From contig NZ_CP034363.1 in assembly GCF_007981265.1 (NCBI RefSeq), positions 1 to 64,000 of the forward strand: a stretch of 64,000 bases of DNA, written 5' to 3'. Below are positions 30,537-40,220 of the stretch, piece after piece. Each line of letters begins with the position of its first letter. The stretch's first letter is position 1. The position numbers and the translations under genes are program-made. This DNA comes from Pantoea sp. CCBC3-3-1 (GTDB lineage: Bacteria; Pseudomonadota; Gammaproteobacteria; Enterobacterales; Enterobacteriaceae). The notes under the pieces were generated by a model. That model was not told where the DNA came from and did not search any database. It saw nothing but the letters and a program-made list of their open reading frames with translations.

Positions 30537-33500
30537 ATCCTTTCGACGTTAACCAAAAACGCTTTATATTCGGGTGTTTGCGAGTTAGCGTCGCCGACCG
30601 AAGGCGTCAGGGTGTTGGCCAGAAATCCTTGCTTTGCCGCGCCTTCAAAGCCCCAGTGGCACGGAATACCAATGGTATCGACCGTTTTGCCATCGATAAG
30701 TAACCTGCGCAGGCGTTTTGTCACTACCGCTTTGGCTTTGATGTAGCCACGCTGCGAACTGACTTTTACTGAATCTCCCACCCTGATGCCTTTTTCTTCT
30801 GCCAGCTCCGTGCCGATCTCAATAAACTGCTCGGGCTGAGCAATGGCGTTCAGTAAGGCATGTTTAGTCCAGTGACGGAAAAGCTCGGTAATGGAATAGG
30901 TTGTGGCTACATAGGGGAACTGGTCGGCGCGTCCCAGCGCCAGCGCATCGGCATGGAACAGCCGTGCTACCGGACTGTAAACCACCTCAGGATGCAGGGC
31001 GTTGTTCCCGGTCGGGCTTTCTGAAGGTTCGTAATGCTCGGGGAACGGCCCATCAATGAGTTTATCCAGCGCAAACAAATGCCCCATGCCGTCCGGCAGC
31101 ATGATAAACGGCCCCACTTTCTGCTCTGGCGGCGTAGTTAACGGATAATCGGGCACGTCAATGCCTTCCCAGCGTTGCCCGTTCCACTCAATCAGCGTGC
31201 GCTGCGGATCCCAGGCTTTACCCTGCGGATCGGCGGAGGCGCGGTTGTAGAGAATACGTCGGTTGAGCGGCCATGCCCATGCCCAGCCGTTTGCTGCGCC
31301 CAGTCCTGACGGATCGGCGTTATCGCGTCTTGCCATCTGGTTGCCTGCGGCGGTCCAGCTTCCGGCATAAATCCAGCAGGCACTGGCGGTTGTGCCATCG
31401 TCCCGCAGTTCGGCAAAGGAGCTGAGCTGCTGACCCTTTTTCAGCACCAGCCTGCCATGTTCATCAACGATATCGGCCAGCGCTTTGCCGTTGTTTTCCA
31501 TGGCGACCTCTTCAGAAGCAGGCGACCACAGGTTGGTGTAGTCCCAGCTCATGGCTAACAGCGGCTCTGGCGCGGTCCCCCCTTCCTGACGATAAAGCTC
31601 GCGCAGGCGCAGGAAAATATTCCCCAAGATCTTACCGTCGTGCAGCGCCTCGCCTGGCGGACTGGCCGCCGCCTGGTGCCACTGTAAACAGCGGGACGAA
31701 TTGGCGACCGATCCGTCTTCTTCCGCAAAACAGGAGGAGGGCAGACGGAACACTTCGGTCTGGATTTGCGCCGGGTCGACGTCGTTAAACTCACCGTGAG
31801 GCTGCCAGAAGCTGGCCGTTTCGGTACTGAGCGGATCGATAACCACCATATATTTCAGTTGGGAAAAAGCGCGGGAGGCTTTGTTTTTATCCGGGAAGGC
31901 AGCCAGCGGGTTAAAGCCCTGGACGATGTAGCCGTTGAATTTTCCTTCGGTCATCATTTCGGCCTGCGTCAGGCAGTCGTAGTTTTTATCCCACTTTGGC
32001 AGCCAGTCAAACCCCCAACCGTTTTCTTTCTGCGCATTGTCGCCATAAAAGCTTTTCATCAGGCTGATGAAGAACTTCGGCGTGTGTTGCCAGTAGTTGA
32101 CCTGGCCCGGTAATGCCTCAACAGGCGTAGCCTGCTGTAAATAGCTTTCCAGAGAGGTTTGATGCTCTGATGGCAACATCAGATAGCCTGGCAGGCTTTG
32201 CGACAGCAGCCCTAAATCGGTAAAACCCTGCACGTTGGAATGCCCGCGAAGCGCGTTAATACCGCCGCCGATCATGCCAATGTTGCCGAGCAGTAGCTGG
32301 ACCATTGCCGCCGCCCGGATAATTTGCGAGCCGTTGGAATGATGGGTCCAGCCAAGCGCATAGAGAATGCTGGCAGTACGGTTGGGCACGCTGGTGGCGG
32401 CCAGCTGCTGACAAATCCGCAGGAAATCGTCTTCCGGGGTGCCGCAAATACGATTTACCAGCGCGGGCGTGTAGCGACTGGCATGGGTTTTCAGCAAATT
32501 CCAGACGCAGCGTGGATGGGCCAGCGTATCATCGCGTTTTGCGTAACCGTCTGCATCCATCTCGTAGTGCCAGCCGGTTTTATCATACTGGCGGGTGGCC
32601 TCGTCATAGCCACTGAAAAGCCCATCCTGAAATCCATATCCTTCGCTGACAATGAGAGCCGCGTTGGTAAAAGCCTTCACGTATTCAAGCTGTACCTGCT
32701 GGTATTCAAGCAGATAATTGACCACGCCCATCAAAAAAGCGGCATCGCTTCCGGCGCGGATGGGAGCATACATATCGGCAACGGCAGCTGAGCGATTGAA
32801 GCGAGGATCGACAACAATCACCTGCGCGCCATTATGAATTTTGGCTTCGATCACCCACTTGAAGCCAACCGGATGGGCTTCAGCAGGGTTGCCACCCATA
32901 ATCAGAATGACGTTGGCGTTTTTGATATCGTTCCAGTTATTGGTCATGGCGCCACGGCCAAAACTGGGTGCCAGCGCCGCAACGGTAGAGCCGTGACAAA
33001 GTCGCGCCTGATTATCAATCGCCAGCATGCCCAGCGCGCGGGCAAACTTCTGGTCCAGCAGGCCGGTTTCATTACTGGCGGCAGAAGAGCAGAGCATGCC
33101 GGTAGTCAGCCAGCGGTTTACCGTGGTGCCCGCCGCGTTTTTGATCTGGAAATTAGCGTCGCGGTCATCCTTCATCAGCCGGGCGATACGATTGAACGCG
33201 TCTTCCCAGCTAATGCGCTGCCAGCGGTCGGAGCCGGGCGCACGGTATTCCGGGTATTTCAGCCGCTGGTCGCTGTGGATGTAATCTAGTACGCCTGCGC
33301 CCTTCGGACACAGCGAGCCGCGACTGACCGGATGATCGGGATCGCCTTCAATATGGTAGATCGTGGAAATAGCATTTTTAGCACCGTCGCCGAGACTGTA
33401 AATCAGCATGCCGCAGCCTACAGAGCAGTAAGTGCAGTTATTTCGGGTTTCTTTACTGCGAAGAAGTTTGTTTTCACGAATAGCGGCTGTTGCCGTTACC

Positions 33501-33583
33501 GGCGAAAAACCGAGCAAAGCGAGAGACGTTCCCGCCATTCCGCCTGCACAGATCTTAAAAAAACTGCGTCTGTTCATTTGCAT
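30533..33583 (-). CDS. fdoG: Formate dehydrogenase-O catalytic subunit FdoG, cysteine form
   Basis: Molybdopterin subunit that oxidises formate in the periplasm, 1016 residues, collinear with E. coli FdoG. Twin-arginine signal (NRRSFFK, Arg5-Arg6). N-terminal [4Fe-4S] site Cys50, Cys53, Cys57, Cys92. The active-site residue that is selenocysteine (UGA) in E. coli position 196 is here cysteine, codon TGT (plus-strand 32996-32998), in the context [11 protein letters not shown]. The frame is therefore open throughout without recoding. His197 follows as in the family. Cysteine enzymes of this type are usually active but slower. First gene of fdoGHI-fdhE, with an FNR-like box upstream. Confidence 0.96.
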   Translation of the reverse strand: MQMNRRSFFKICAGGMAGTSLALLGFSPVTATAAIRENKLLRSKETRNNCTYCSVGCGMLIYSLGDGAKNAISTIYHIEGDPDHPVSRGSLCPKGAGVLDYIHSDQRLKYPEYRAPGSDRWQRISWEDAFNRIARLMKDDRDANFQIKNAAGTTVNRWLTTGMLCSSAASNETGLLDQKFARALGMLAIDNQARLCHGSTVAALAPSFGRGAMTNNWNDIKNANVILIMGGNPAEAHPVGFKWVIEAKIHNGAQVIVVDPRFNRSAAVADMYAPIRAGSDAAFLMGVVNYLLEYQQVQLEYVKAFTNAALIVSEGYGFQDGLFSGYDEATRQYDKTGWHYEMDADGYAKRDDTLAHPRCVWNLLKTHASRYTPALVNRICGTPEDDFLRICQQLAATSVPNRTASILYALGWTHHSNGSQIIRAAAMVQLLLGNIGMIGGGINALRGHSNVQGFTDLGLLSQSLPGYLMLPSEHQTSLESYLQQATPVEALPGQVNYWQHTPKFFISLMKSFYGDNAQKENGWGFDWLPKWDKNYDCLTQAEMMTEGKFNGYIVQGFNPLAAFPDKNKASRAFSQLKYMVVIDPLSTETASFWQPHGEFNDVDPAQIQTEVFRLPSSCFAEEDGSVANSSRCLQWHQAAASPPGEALHDGKILGNIFLRLRELYRQEGGTAPEPLLAMSWDYTNLWSPASEEVAMENNGKALADIVDEHGRLVLKKGQQLSSFAELRDDGTTASACWIYAGSWTAAGNQMARRDNADPSGLGAANGWAWAWPLNRRILYNRASADPQGKAWDPQRTLIEWNGQRWEGIDVPDYPLTTPPEQKVGPFIMLPDGMGHLFALDKLIDGPFPEHYEPSESPTGNNALHPEVVYSPVARLFHADALALGRADQFPYVATTYSITELFRHWTKHALLNAIAQPEQFIEIGTELAEEKGIRVGDSVKVSSQRGYIKAKAVVTKRLRRLLIDGKTVDTIGIPCHWGFEGAAKQGFLANTLTPSVGDANSQTPEYKAFLVNVERI

Positions 33584-33641
33584 TTATGGCCCACCTTTCA
33601 TTCCATGAGCGCGCAAAGTAGCAGGCTGAAAAGTGATGAAA

Positions 33642-33655
33642 TTGATATGGATCAT
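33642..33655 (-). promoter_or_regulatory. FNR-like box between fdoG and fdhD
   Basis: TTGAT-ATGG-ATCAT matches the FNR consensus TTGATNNNNATCAA at nine of ten positions, 59-72 bases upstream of fdoG and 150 bases upstream of fdhD. It suggests oxygen control of one or both units; E. coli uses FNR strongly for the related fdnGHI rather than fdoGHI. Confidence 0.6.
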
Positions 33656-33805
33656 AAAGGGCGCTTTTTAACCTTTTTTGCGGCGCAAAATACTTCTTTT
33701 GGCCAGGAACGGGTATTCTCCTGCAGAGGGGGATTGGGTGTTTTCAGTGCCAACATGGCGCAGCATGATCATCCCGTTTGAAGATCAACGTGCCAGGTGA
33801 GCAAA

Positions 33806-34618
33806 ATGAGTGAATTTGATAAAAACCCGACGTTAAGCGGGCTGAGTCGGGCGCAGGTCTGGCAGCGTAATACGCTGGACGTGGCAAAAGATGACTGGCT
33901 GGCAGATGAAGTGCCTGTTGCGCTGGTTTACAACGGCATCTCCCACGTGGTGATGATGGCCACGCCAAAAGATCTGGAGGCATTCGCGCTGGGTTTTTCT
34001 TTATCAGAAGGCATTATTGCTTCGCCTGATGACATCTACGGCATTGATATCCAGCCTTCCTGCGGCGGCATTGAAGTGCAGGTGGAGCTTTCCAGCCGGC
34101 GGTTTATGGGGCTAAAAGAGCAGCGCCGTGCGATGGCTGGCCGCACCGGCTGTGGCGTGTGTGGCGTGGAACAGCTGGCCGAAATCGGTAAGCCCGTTCA
34201 GCCGTTGCCGTTTACCCAGACGTTTGCAGTAGACCGATTGGATGAGGCGCTAGCCCAGCTGAAAAATTACCAACCCGTTGGCCAACTGACGGGCTGTACG
34301 CATGCAGCGGCATGGATGATGCCCGATGGCAATCTGGCGGGCGGCTGCGAGGACGTAGGGCGGCACGTGGCGCTGGATAAGCTGCTTGGACAGCGCAGTC
34401 AGCAAACCGGCTGGCAGCAGGGCGCAGTGCTGGTTTCCAGCCGGGCCAGCTATGAGATGGTACAGAAATCCGCCATGTGCGGCGTGGAGATCCTGTTCGC
34501 TGTCTCCGCCGCAACCCGACTCGCCGTGGAGGTGGCTCAACGCACCAACTTGACGCTGGTCGGCTTCAGTAAGCCGGGACGCGCCACGGTATATACGCAT
34601 CCGCAGAGATTGGTTTAG
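33806..34618 (+). CDS. fdhD: Formate dehydrogenase sulfurtransferase FdhD
   Basis: Transfers sulfur from IscS to the bis-molybdopterin cofactor so formate dehydrogenase becomes active. From the ATG at 33806 the product is 270 residues. The sulfur-relay cysteines in [13 protein letters not shown] are present, as are [23 protein letters not shown] and the C-terminal [23 protein letters not shown] precedes this ATG; a GTG three codons upstream is possible. Divergent from fdoG, as in E. coli. Its 3' end overlaps the DeoR gene by 4 bases. Confidence 0.95.
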   Translation: MSEFDKNPTLSGLSRAQVWQRNTLDVAKDDWLADEVPVALVYNGISHVVMMATPKDLEAFALGFSLSEGIIASPDDIYGIDIQPSCGGIEVQVELSSRRFMGLKEQRRAMAGRTGCGVCGVEQLAEIGKPVQPLPFTQTFAVDRLDEALAQLKNYQPVGQLTGCTHAAAWMMPDGNLAGGCEDVGRHVALDKLLGQRSQQTGWQQGAVLVSSRASYEMVQKSAMCGVEILFAVSAATRLAVEVAQRTNLTLVGFSKPGRATVYTHPQRLV

Positions 34619-35391
34619 GCCACGACGATATGCGGCAGCATCTTTTCCAGCGCGCTGAAAGCGGGAAGCGCCGTCGCGCCGCTGTCGGTCACCAGCGTGG
34701 TCACCTGTTCAATAGCGGCATAGTTCATCCGGCTGGTCAGGCCAAGCTTGCTGTGATCGGCCAGCAGAACCAGCTGGGTAGCCTGTGCCGCCATGGCACG
34801 GGCAATAGCGGCTTCGTGCGGATGGAAACTGCTGGCACCATTTTTACTGTCGATACCCACTGGCGACATCATCGCGACATCGGCACGGAAACGGTGAATT
34901 TCCCCAACGGTTAACTCGCCCCGCGTTTCCTGCGCGCCGGCCTGCATATTGCCACCAAGCAGGATAATGGAATTATTCAGCGGCACATTTTCTTCCGCCG
35001 CGGAAAGCTTCAGCGCGGCATGCAGGCTGTTGGTGATAATTGTCAGACCGGACATAGTGCAGAGCTCCCCGGCCAGCATCGTCGTTGTGCTGCCCGCATC
35101 CATAAACAGCGTCTGACCGGGCTTCAGCAACTGCGCCGCCGCACGAGCGATAGCGAGTTTTTCACGAGCGCGCACCTCGCTACGGACGGTCAGCGGCGGT
35201 TCTGGCTCAGCATCGATAGCAATCAAACCGCCATGGACGCGACGCGCGACGCCCAGCGCTTCCAGCTCGATAATGTCTCTTCTGGCCGTTTCACGCGAAA
35301 TACCTAACTCTCTGATAATCCGTTCCGTACTGACATGGCTGAGCGTGGTCAGCAGCGCACGAATACGATGAAGTCGCGTTTCCTGAAGCAT
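34615..35391 (-). CDS. DeoR-family transcriptional regulator
   Basis: A 258-residue DeoR/GlpR-type regulator. N-terminal winged helix-turn-helix ([43 protein letters not shown]), then the sugar-phosphate-sensing domain with [30 protein letters not shown] and ADHSKLG. The effector is unknown, probably a phosphorylated metabolite. Divergent from the class III aminotransferase gene, whose promoter region contains tandem 18-bp repeats that may be its operator. Confidence 0.87.
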   Translation of the reverse strand: MLQETRLHRIRALLTTLSHVSTERIIRELGISRETARRDIIELEALGVARRVHGGLIAIDAEPEPPLTVRSEVRAREKLAIARAAAQLLKPGQTLFMDAGSTTTMLAGELCTMSGLTIITNSLHAALKLSAAEENVPLNNSIILLGGNMQAGAQETRGELTVGEIHRFRADVAMMSPVGIDSKNGASSFHPHEAAIARAMAAQATQLVLLADHSKLGLTSRMNYAAIEQVTTLVTDSGATALPAFSALEKMLPHIVVA

Positions 35392-35451
35392 TTTTCTTTC
35401 CTTAACCAGACAAGATGGGCACTAGCCTAACCGAGAACGTTTCGTTGTGCA

Positions 35452-35487
35452 TGTGTATTTTATTGCGTTTGTGTATTTAGTTGCATT
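35452..35487 (+). promoter_or_regulatory. Tandem 18-bp direct repeats, candidate DeoR-type operator
   Basis: TGTGTATTTTATTGCGTT (35452-35469) is followed directly by TGTGTATTTAGTTGCATT (35470-35487), 15 of 18 positions identical. They lie in the 171-base gap between the divergent DeoR and aminotransferase genes. DeoR-family proteins often bind repeated short half-sites. The binding protein is inferred. Confidence 0.55.
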
Positions 35488-35562
35488 TTTGCCAAAAGTT
35501 GCCATGATAAAAATCAGAGGGCCATCGCGGCCTCCATTTTCTTTATCGTAACGGGAGTTATC

Positions 35563-36903
35563 ATGGCTACACGTTCGACCATCATGGACACCAACAGCTT
35601 TCGCGCCGAGCACGCTTCAGGGCTCGACGCCGATGTGCGCAAACTGACCGACAAACGCAGCAAAGTGCTGGGTGAATCCTATCGTCTGTTCTATCGCAAG
35701 CCGGTCCATCTGGTTCGGGGCGAGGCCCAGTATTTGTGGGATGCGGCGGGCGATAAATATCTCGATGCCTACAATAACGTTGCCAGCATTGGCCATTGCC
35801 ATCCGGCAGTGACAGACGCGGTTTACCAGCAGATGCAGCAGCTGAATACTCACACCCGTTATCTGCACGAGCGTATTCTCGATTATTCAGAAGAGCTGCT
35901 GGCAACGATGCCCGGTGAAATCGACCGCGCGATGTATATGTGCACCGGTTCAGAAGCTAACGATCTGGCCATTCGCGTGGCCAGGGCGTACAGCGGTGGC
36001 ACCGGCATTATTGTCAGCCAGGAAGCCTATCACGGCACCAGCGATCTGACCTCGGGCGTTTCGCCCGCGCTGGGTTCTGGACAGCCGCTGGCCGCGACGA
36101 CGCGCCTGGTTTCTCCGCCCGATCGCTATCGCGTTACTGCGCCGGATCTGGGGGCGTGGTTTGCCAATGAAATCCAGAAGCAGATCGATGATATGGCGGC
36201 GAAAGGCATTAAGTTTGCCGGTTTCCTGGCGGATTCAATTTTCTCTTCCGACGGCGTGCTGCCGGGGCCAAAAGGCTTTTTGCAACAGGCTGTCGATGTG
36301 GTGCATAAAAACGGCGGCATCTTTATTGCCGATGAGGTGCAGCCAGGCTTTGCCCGCACCGGTGAAGCATTCTGGGGCTTTGCCCGCCATGACGTCGTGC
36401 CGGATATCGTCACCACCGGTAAACCAATGGGTAACGGCATTCCGGTTTCCGCACTGTTGGCGAAAAGCGACGTGCTGGCGGCGTTCAGCGACGATATTCC
36501 TTACTTCAATACCTTTGGTGGCAACCCGGTAGCCATGGCTGCCGCTCAGGCAGTGCTGAAGGTCATTAAAGAAGAAGGGTTACAGGAACACAGCCGCGTG
36601 GTCGGCGAAAAATTGCTGAAAGAATTACTGACGCTGAAAGAGAAATACGAATGCGTGGGCGATGTGCGTGGCGCGGGCCTGTTTATTGGCTTTGAGCTGG
36701 TGACGGATAAAGCCAGTAAAACCCCTAACAAACAGCTGGCGCTGGATGTCACTGAAAAGCTGCGGGAAAATCGTGTGCTGACTTCGGTGGCCGGGCCGTA
36801 CGGCAACGTGCTGAAACTGCGCCCGCCGCTAGCGTTCCAGGAAAGCGATATTGACTGGCTGGTGGGCGCGCTGGATAAATCATTGAGCGCATTGGTTCGT
36901 TAA
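35563..36903 (+). CDS. Class III PLP-dependent aminotransferase
   Basis: A 446-residue fold-type-I class III aminotransferase or lyase. Motifs: YLDAYNNVASIGHCHPAV at the N-terminus, CTGSEANDLAIRVAR, FIADEVQPGFARTG (Asp that contacts the PLP ring nitrogen), and TTGKPMGNGIP with the PLP lysine. Related proteins include ornithine/4-aminobutyrate/beta-alanine aminotransferases and ethanolamine-phosphate phospholyases (AGXT2L type), so the substrate is undecided. AACGGGAG precedes the ATG. Single gene, probably controlled by the divergent DeoR regulator. A GC hairpin follows at 36950-36971. Confidence 0.82.
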   Translation: MATRSTIMDTNSFRAEHASGLDADVRKLTDKRSKVLGESYRLFYRKPVHLVRGEAQYLWDAAGDKYLDAYNNVASIGHCHPAVTDAVYQQMQQLNTHTRYLHERILDYSEELLATMPGEIDRAMYMCTGSEANDLAIRVARAYSGGTGIIVSQEAYHGTSDLTSGVSPALGSGQPLAATTRLVSPPDRYRVTAPDLGAWFANEIQKQIDDMAAKGIKFAGFLADSIFSSDGVLPGPKGFLQQAVDVVHKNGGIFIADEVQPGFARTGEAFWGFARHDVVPDIVTTGKPMGNGIPVSALLAKSDVLAAFSDDIPYFNTFGGNPVAMAAAQAVLKVIKEEGLQEHSRVVGEKLLKELLTLKEKYECVGDVRGAGLFIGFELVTDKASKTPNKQLALDVTEKLRENRVLTSVAGPYGNVLKLRPPLAFQESDIDWLVGALDKSLSALVR

Positions 36904-37245
36904 GTATCCTGTTGGAGATGGCTGCGCCAGGAGTGCTCGCGAACGTCTCCCGGCGGCTTGCTCGCCGCCGGTAACGGCAGCCGCCACCCTTATGCCAAAA
37001 GGGAACCACAGGCAGGTAACGGCGTTCAGCGGCGAAGGCGTTCCCGCGCTGAACGAGCTTATACCGTTTCGGTCTGTGCTGAGAGAAGATGGTTCTAACG
37101 CGGGCTGCATGCCTGCTGCCTGTAATAGCCTTATAAACAACGGGGCATTGATAACCCTTTTCCAGATCATTTATTTAACTATAATGATCCGACTGCTTAC
37201 GCGGGGCTGCATAGCCCCCGCCCACCCTTAATGGAGATGATGAAC
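36904..37245. other. Gap between the aminotransferase gene and sodA
   Basis: No gene seen in 342 bases. CCGGCGGC/GCCGCCGG (36950-36971) is a strong GC hairpin that could end the aminotransferase transcript, though no T-run follows. GTTCAGCG/CGCTGAAC (37024-37054) is a second inverted repeat. TATAAT at 37180-37185 is a likely -10 element for sodA; no good -35 sits at the normal distance, consistent with activator-dependent control. Confidence 0.5.
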
Positions 37246-37863
37246 ATGAGTTATTCACTGCCATCCTTGCCTTACGCATACGACGCACTGGAACCGCATT
37301 TCGACAAGCAGACGATGGAAATCCATCACACCAAACACCACCAGACCTACGTTAACAACGCTAACGCCGCGCTGGAAGGTACCGAATTTGCAAGCCTGCC
37401 AGTTGAAGAGCTGATCACCAAACTGGATCAGGTTCCTGCTGATAAAAAAACCGTGCTGCGTAACAACGCGGGCGGCCACGCTAACCACAGCTTCTTCTGG
37501 AAAGGCCTGAAAACCGGCACCACGCTGAGCGGCGATCTGAAAGCGGCTATCGAGAAAGATTTTGGTAGCGTTGATGCTTTCAAAGCTGAATTCGAAAAAG
37601 CAGCCGCAACCCGTTTCGGTTCAGGCTGGGCGTGGCTGGTTAAAAAAGGCGACAAGCTGGCGGTAGTCTCTACTGCAAACCAGGACAGCCCGCTGATGGG
37701 TGAAGCAATTTCTGGCGCATCCGGCACCCCAATCGTGGGTCTGGACGTGTGGGAACATGCTTACTACCTGAAATATCAGAACAAACGCCCTGACTACATC
37801 AAAGCGTTCTGGGAAGTGGTTAACTGGGACGAAGCAGCAGCCCGTTTCTCTGCTGCAAAATAA
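37246..37863 (+). CDS. sodA: Manganese superoxide dismutase SodA
   Basis: Converts superoxide to hydrogen peroxide and oxygen in the cytoplasm. The product is 205 residues (E. coli 206). Metal ligands are His27, His81, Asp167 and His171 (DVWEHAYYL). [10 protein letters not shown] fits the Mn type. The ATG at 37246 gives [13 protein letters not shown] as in E. coli and follows GGAGATGAT; an upstream in-frame ATG-like start at 37231 is not preferred. Monocistronic, ending in a strong terminator. Confidence 0.97.
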   Translation: MSYSLPSLPYAYDALEPHFDKQTMEIHHTKHHQTYVNNANAALEGTEFASLPVEELITKLDQVPADKKTVLRNNAGGHANHSFFWKGLKTGTTLSGDLKAAIEKDFGSVDAFKAEFEKAAATRFGSGWAWLVKKGDKLAVVSTANQDSPLMGEAISGASGTPIVGLDVWEHAYYLKYQNKRPDYIKAFWEVVNWDEAAARFSAAK

Positions 37864-37886
37864 TTCCTGTCACTTTTGTGATGCTA

Positions 37887-37917
37887 AACCGACGAACTTT
37901 GTTCGTCGGTTTTTTTT
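37887..37917 (+). terminator. sodA terminator
   Basis: AACCGACGAAC / GTTCGTCGGTT, 11-bp perfect stem with loop TTT, followed by seven T residues. Confidence 0.95.
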
Positions 37918-37976
37918 CGCGGGTACATCATCCGGGTTTACTTCAGCAGAGGGCATTTTTAGCTTAGCGCTGAAGG

Positions 37977-37996
37977 AACCGCCCAGAAGGGCGGTT
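37977..37996 (-). terminator. Terminator-like hairpin downstream of the small ORF
   Basis: AACCGCCC / GGGCGGTT, 8-bp perfect stem with a 4-base loop, beginning 6 bases after the stop of the small ORF at 38003-38122 on the minus strand. The following tract is CCTTC, so T-poor. Confidence 0.55.
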
Positions 37997-38002
37997 ACCT
38001 GG

Positions 38003-38122
38003 CTACTTGCCTGCCACGTTAATGGTGATCGCGAACGTGTTGTGGGATATTTCCCATTTCCCGCTCCCGGTTGACCACAGCGTGCCAGATACAACGAGCA
38101 CAATACAAAAGTACCGTTTCAT
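38003..38122 (-). CDS. Candidate 39-residue secreted/membrane microprotein
   Basis: The ATG at 38122 opens a 39-codon frame starting MKRYFCIVLVVSGTLW and ending ITINVAGK. AAGGA lies 8 bases upstream. The N-terminus (Lys-Arg, then about 12 hydrophobic residues) looks like a short signal or membrane anchor; the rest is polar. The leader is heavily structured on the minus strand: GCGGTC/GACCGC partly encloses the ribosome-binding site, and TTCACGGTA/TACCGTGAA encloses a CACCGGTG palindrome (38146-38179). A hairpin follows the stop. No family recognised. It may be a type I toxin-like gene, an ordinary small protein, or chance. Confidence 0.4.
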   Translation of the reverse strand: MKRYFCIVLVVSGTLWSTGSGKWEISHNTFAITINVAGK

Positions 38123-38145
38123 TGTGCGGTCCTTGCACAGACCGC

Positions 38146-38179
38146 TTCACGGTAATACCACCGGTGATGCTACCGTGAA
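38146..38179 (-). other. Nested hairpin in the small-ORF leader
   Basis: Perfect 9-bp stem TTCACGGTA / TACCGTGAA with an internal 8-bp palindrome CACCGGTG, just upstream of a second small hairpin (GCGGTC/GACCGC, 38126-38145) that overlaps the ribosome-binding site of the 39-codon ORF. Confidence 0.6.
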
Positions 38180-38338
38180 AACAAGCACGGGGATGCGCTT
38201 GCATTTACGGCCACTGGACATCCCTCCCTGGAAACCGGTGCCCATTTGCTAAGATGGCGGAAGGGCCCGGCGAAATAATAGGCAAAATAAACTGCTCTAA
38301 TCTTGACTTTAAATCAAATTAAGCTGAATATTTCGCCG

Positions 38339-38433
38339 CGGGGACGCGCTTGTGTTGTATTGACACAGAGTTCTGCTGCAAAGGCCGCTAACCGGAGCAG
38401 CACAAAAAAACCGCCATCTCAGGCGGTTTTTTT
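38339..38433 (+). ncRNA. Candidate small RNA ending in a strong terminator
   Basis: Promoter-like TTGACT (38303-38308) and AATATT (38327-38332) with an 18-base spacer would start a transcript near 38339. The terminator at 38404-38433 (CCGCC-ATCTCA-GGCGG flanked by A7 and T7) would end it at about 95 nt. There is no ORF in it, and the terminator belongs to no annotated plus-strand gene, since sodA already has its own. Sequence unrecognised. Confidence 0.35.
38404..38433. terminator. Symmetric (bidirectional) terminator
   Basis: AAAAAAACCGCC-ATCTCA-GGCGGTTTTTTT: a 5-bp GC stem extended by A/T pairing, with T-runs on both strands. Confidence 0.85.
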
Positions 38434-38708
38434 GTTTCCCCGGCATGACCATTCTTTTTTTCTCGCTGAAATTCTCCCCTTTTACACTACGCCAGAAGCA
38501 CCGTCTTACCGCGTGAAATTCTGTTAATAATCTTTGTACCCCTTGTTTATGCTGTGTAAAAGGATTTGGCTGGCTTTAGATGCTTAAGTGTCTGGGTGTC
38601 TGGATGGCTAATTAGTTTTTGTGTTAGCTTATGCCCTTTCGTTCGTTGCCTGCCGTGATAATGCAATAAAGAATACGGCGTTCATTTCCTTCTTTTAGCC
38701 AGAGAAAA

Positions 38709-40220
38709 ATGTCTATGACAGCGGTTAATCGCCTTGAGATGCGGCAAATCTCTATCGCCTTTGGCGGCTTCACCGCGCTTAATAAGGTTGATTTCAGCCT
38801 TACTGGTCATTCCGTTCACGCGCTGACCGGCGCCAACGGCGCGGGAAAATCGACGTTGATGGCAGTATTGTCAGGTGCCCACAGCCACTACAGCGGCGAG
38901 ATCCTGCTTGATGGCCAGCCCGTGTCGATTCGCTCTCCCCGGGATGCAAAGCAGTTAGGGATTCATCTTGTCCAGCAAGAAGTGGATGCGGCATTGGTTC
39001 CGACGCTAAGCGTGGCGGAAAATATCATGCTGGATCGGCTGGCTGAGGGCGGGCAAATTTATCACTGGGGTGAAATTCGTCGTCAGGCTCGCACACTGCT
39101 GGCGCAGCTGGATGTCGATATGGATGTTAATCGCCGCATCGATCGCTGCACGTTAGCGGAAAAACAGCAAATTTTGCTGGCCCGTGCGCTCTCCCATCAC
39201 TGCCGCTTTTTGATTCTGGATGAGCCAACCGCGCCGCTGGATCAGCACGAAAGCGAGCGCTTATTTGCCGTAGTGCGCCGTTTGCAAAGCAGCGGTATCG
39301 GCGTGGTATTTATTTCCCACCGTATTCATGAACTCCGCGCAATTTGCGATTGGCTGACGGTGCTGCGCGACGGCAACCTGGTTGAAAGCTGCCCGATGGC
39401 AGAGCTCAGTGGCGAACAGATTGTTGAAAAAATGCTGGGTCACCCGTTGCAGGACATCTATCCGCCACGTCGCCCACCGTTTAGCCATGAAACACTGCTC
39501 AGTATTGAAGGGCTGCATGATGATGCACTTTTACACAACATCTCGCTGAGGCTGCGCAAAGGCGAAATCCTCGGCATTGCCGGGCTGGCTGGTGCGGGAA
39601 AAAGCGAACTCTGCAAGGCGCTGTTTGGTGCCAGTAACAGCCGCATTACTGCGGGCGAGCTGCACGGTAAACCGTGGAAACCTTCTTCACCTCATGCCGC
39701 AGTAACTCAACGTATGGCACTTATCCCGGAAGAGCGCCGCAAAGAAGGTATCTTTATCGACGAACCGGTGGCGATGAACCTCAGCGTCAGTGCCGACAAC
39801 AGCTTTTCTCGCTGGGGCTTGTTTGGCCATCGCGAAGCCTGGCGCTGGGCCGAAGAGATTATTCAAAAGTTGGGGATCCGTACGACAGGGCCACAGCAAA
39901 CGTTGCGTCGCCTGTCGGGTGGCAATCAGCAAAAAGTGGCAATCGGTAAATGGCTGCGCAATGACGCAGACGTGCTGATTTTTGACGAGCCTACCAAAGG
40001 CGTGGATGTGAAAGCTAAAACCGACCTTTTTGCTCTGATTGACGGCTTAGCCCGGCAGGGGAAAGGGGTGATTTACGCCTCCGGCGAGTTTGCCGAACTG
40101 GTGGGGCTGTGCGATCGCATTTGCGTGCTCTGGGATGGTCGCATCGTGGCTGAAATGGCCGCAGATAGCGTAGATGAAGAAACGCTTTTACTTTATTCCA
40201 CCGGAGGAGCACCTGTTTGA
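38709..40220 (+). CDS. Sugar ABC transporter ATP-binding protein (RbsA/YtfR type)
   Basis: A 503-residue duplicated ATPase that powers uptake of a monosaccharide. First domain: Walker A GANGAGKST (41-49), a degenerate signature TLAEKQQILLARAL, Walker B FLILDEPTAPL. Second domain: a Walker A variant GLAGAGKSE, signature LSGGNQQKVAIGKWL, and Walker B LIFDEPTKGVD. This asymmetry is typical of RbsA, XylG and AraG. First gene of a three-gene operon; the permease start overlaps its stop by 4 bases. No adjacent regulator or catabolic gene identifies the sugar. Confidence 0.92.
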   Translation: MSMTAVNRLEMRQISIAFGGFTALNKVDFSLTGHSVHALTGANGAGKSTLMAVLSGAHSHYSGEILLDGQPVSIRSPRDAKQLGIHLVQQEVDAALVPTLSVAENIMLDRLAEGGQIYHWGEIRRQARTLLAQLDVDMDVNRRIDRCTLAEKQQILLARALSHHCRFLILDEPTAPLDQHESERLFAVVRRLQSSGIGVVFISHRIHELRAICDWLTVLRDGNLVESCPMAELSGEQIVEKMLGHPLQDIYPPRRPPFSHETLLSIEGLHDDALLHNISLRLRKGEILGIAGLAGAGKSELCKALFGASNSRITAGELHGKPWKPSSPHAAVTQRMALIPEERRKEGIFIDEPVAMNLSVSADNSFSRWGLFGHREAWRWAEEIIQKLGIRTTGPQQTLRRLSGGNQQKVAIGKWLRNDADVLIFDEPTKGVDVKAKTDLFALIDGLARQGKGVIYASGEFAELVGLCDRICVLWDGRIVAEMAADSVDEETLLLYSTGGAPV

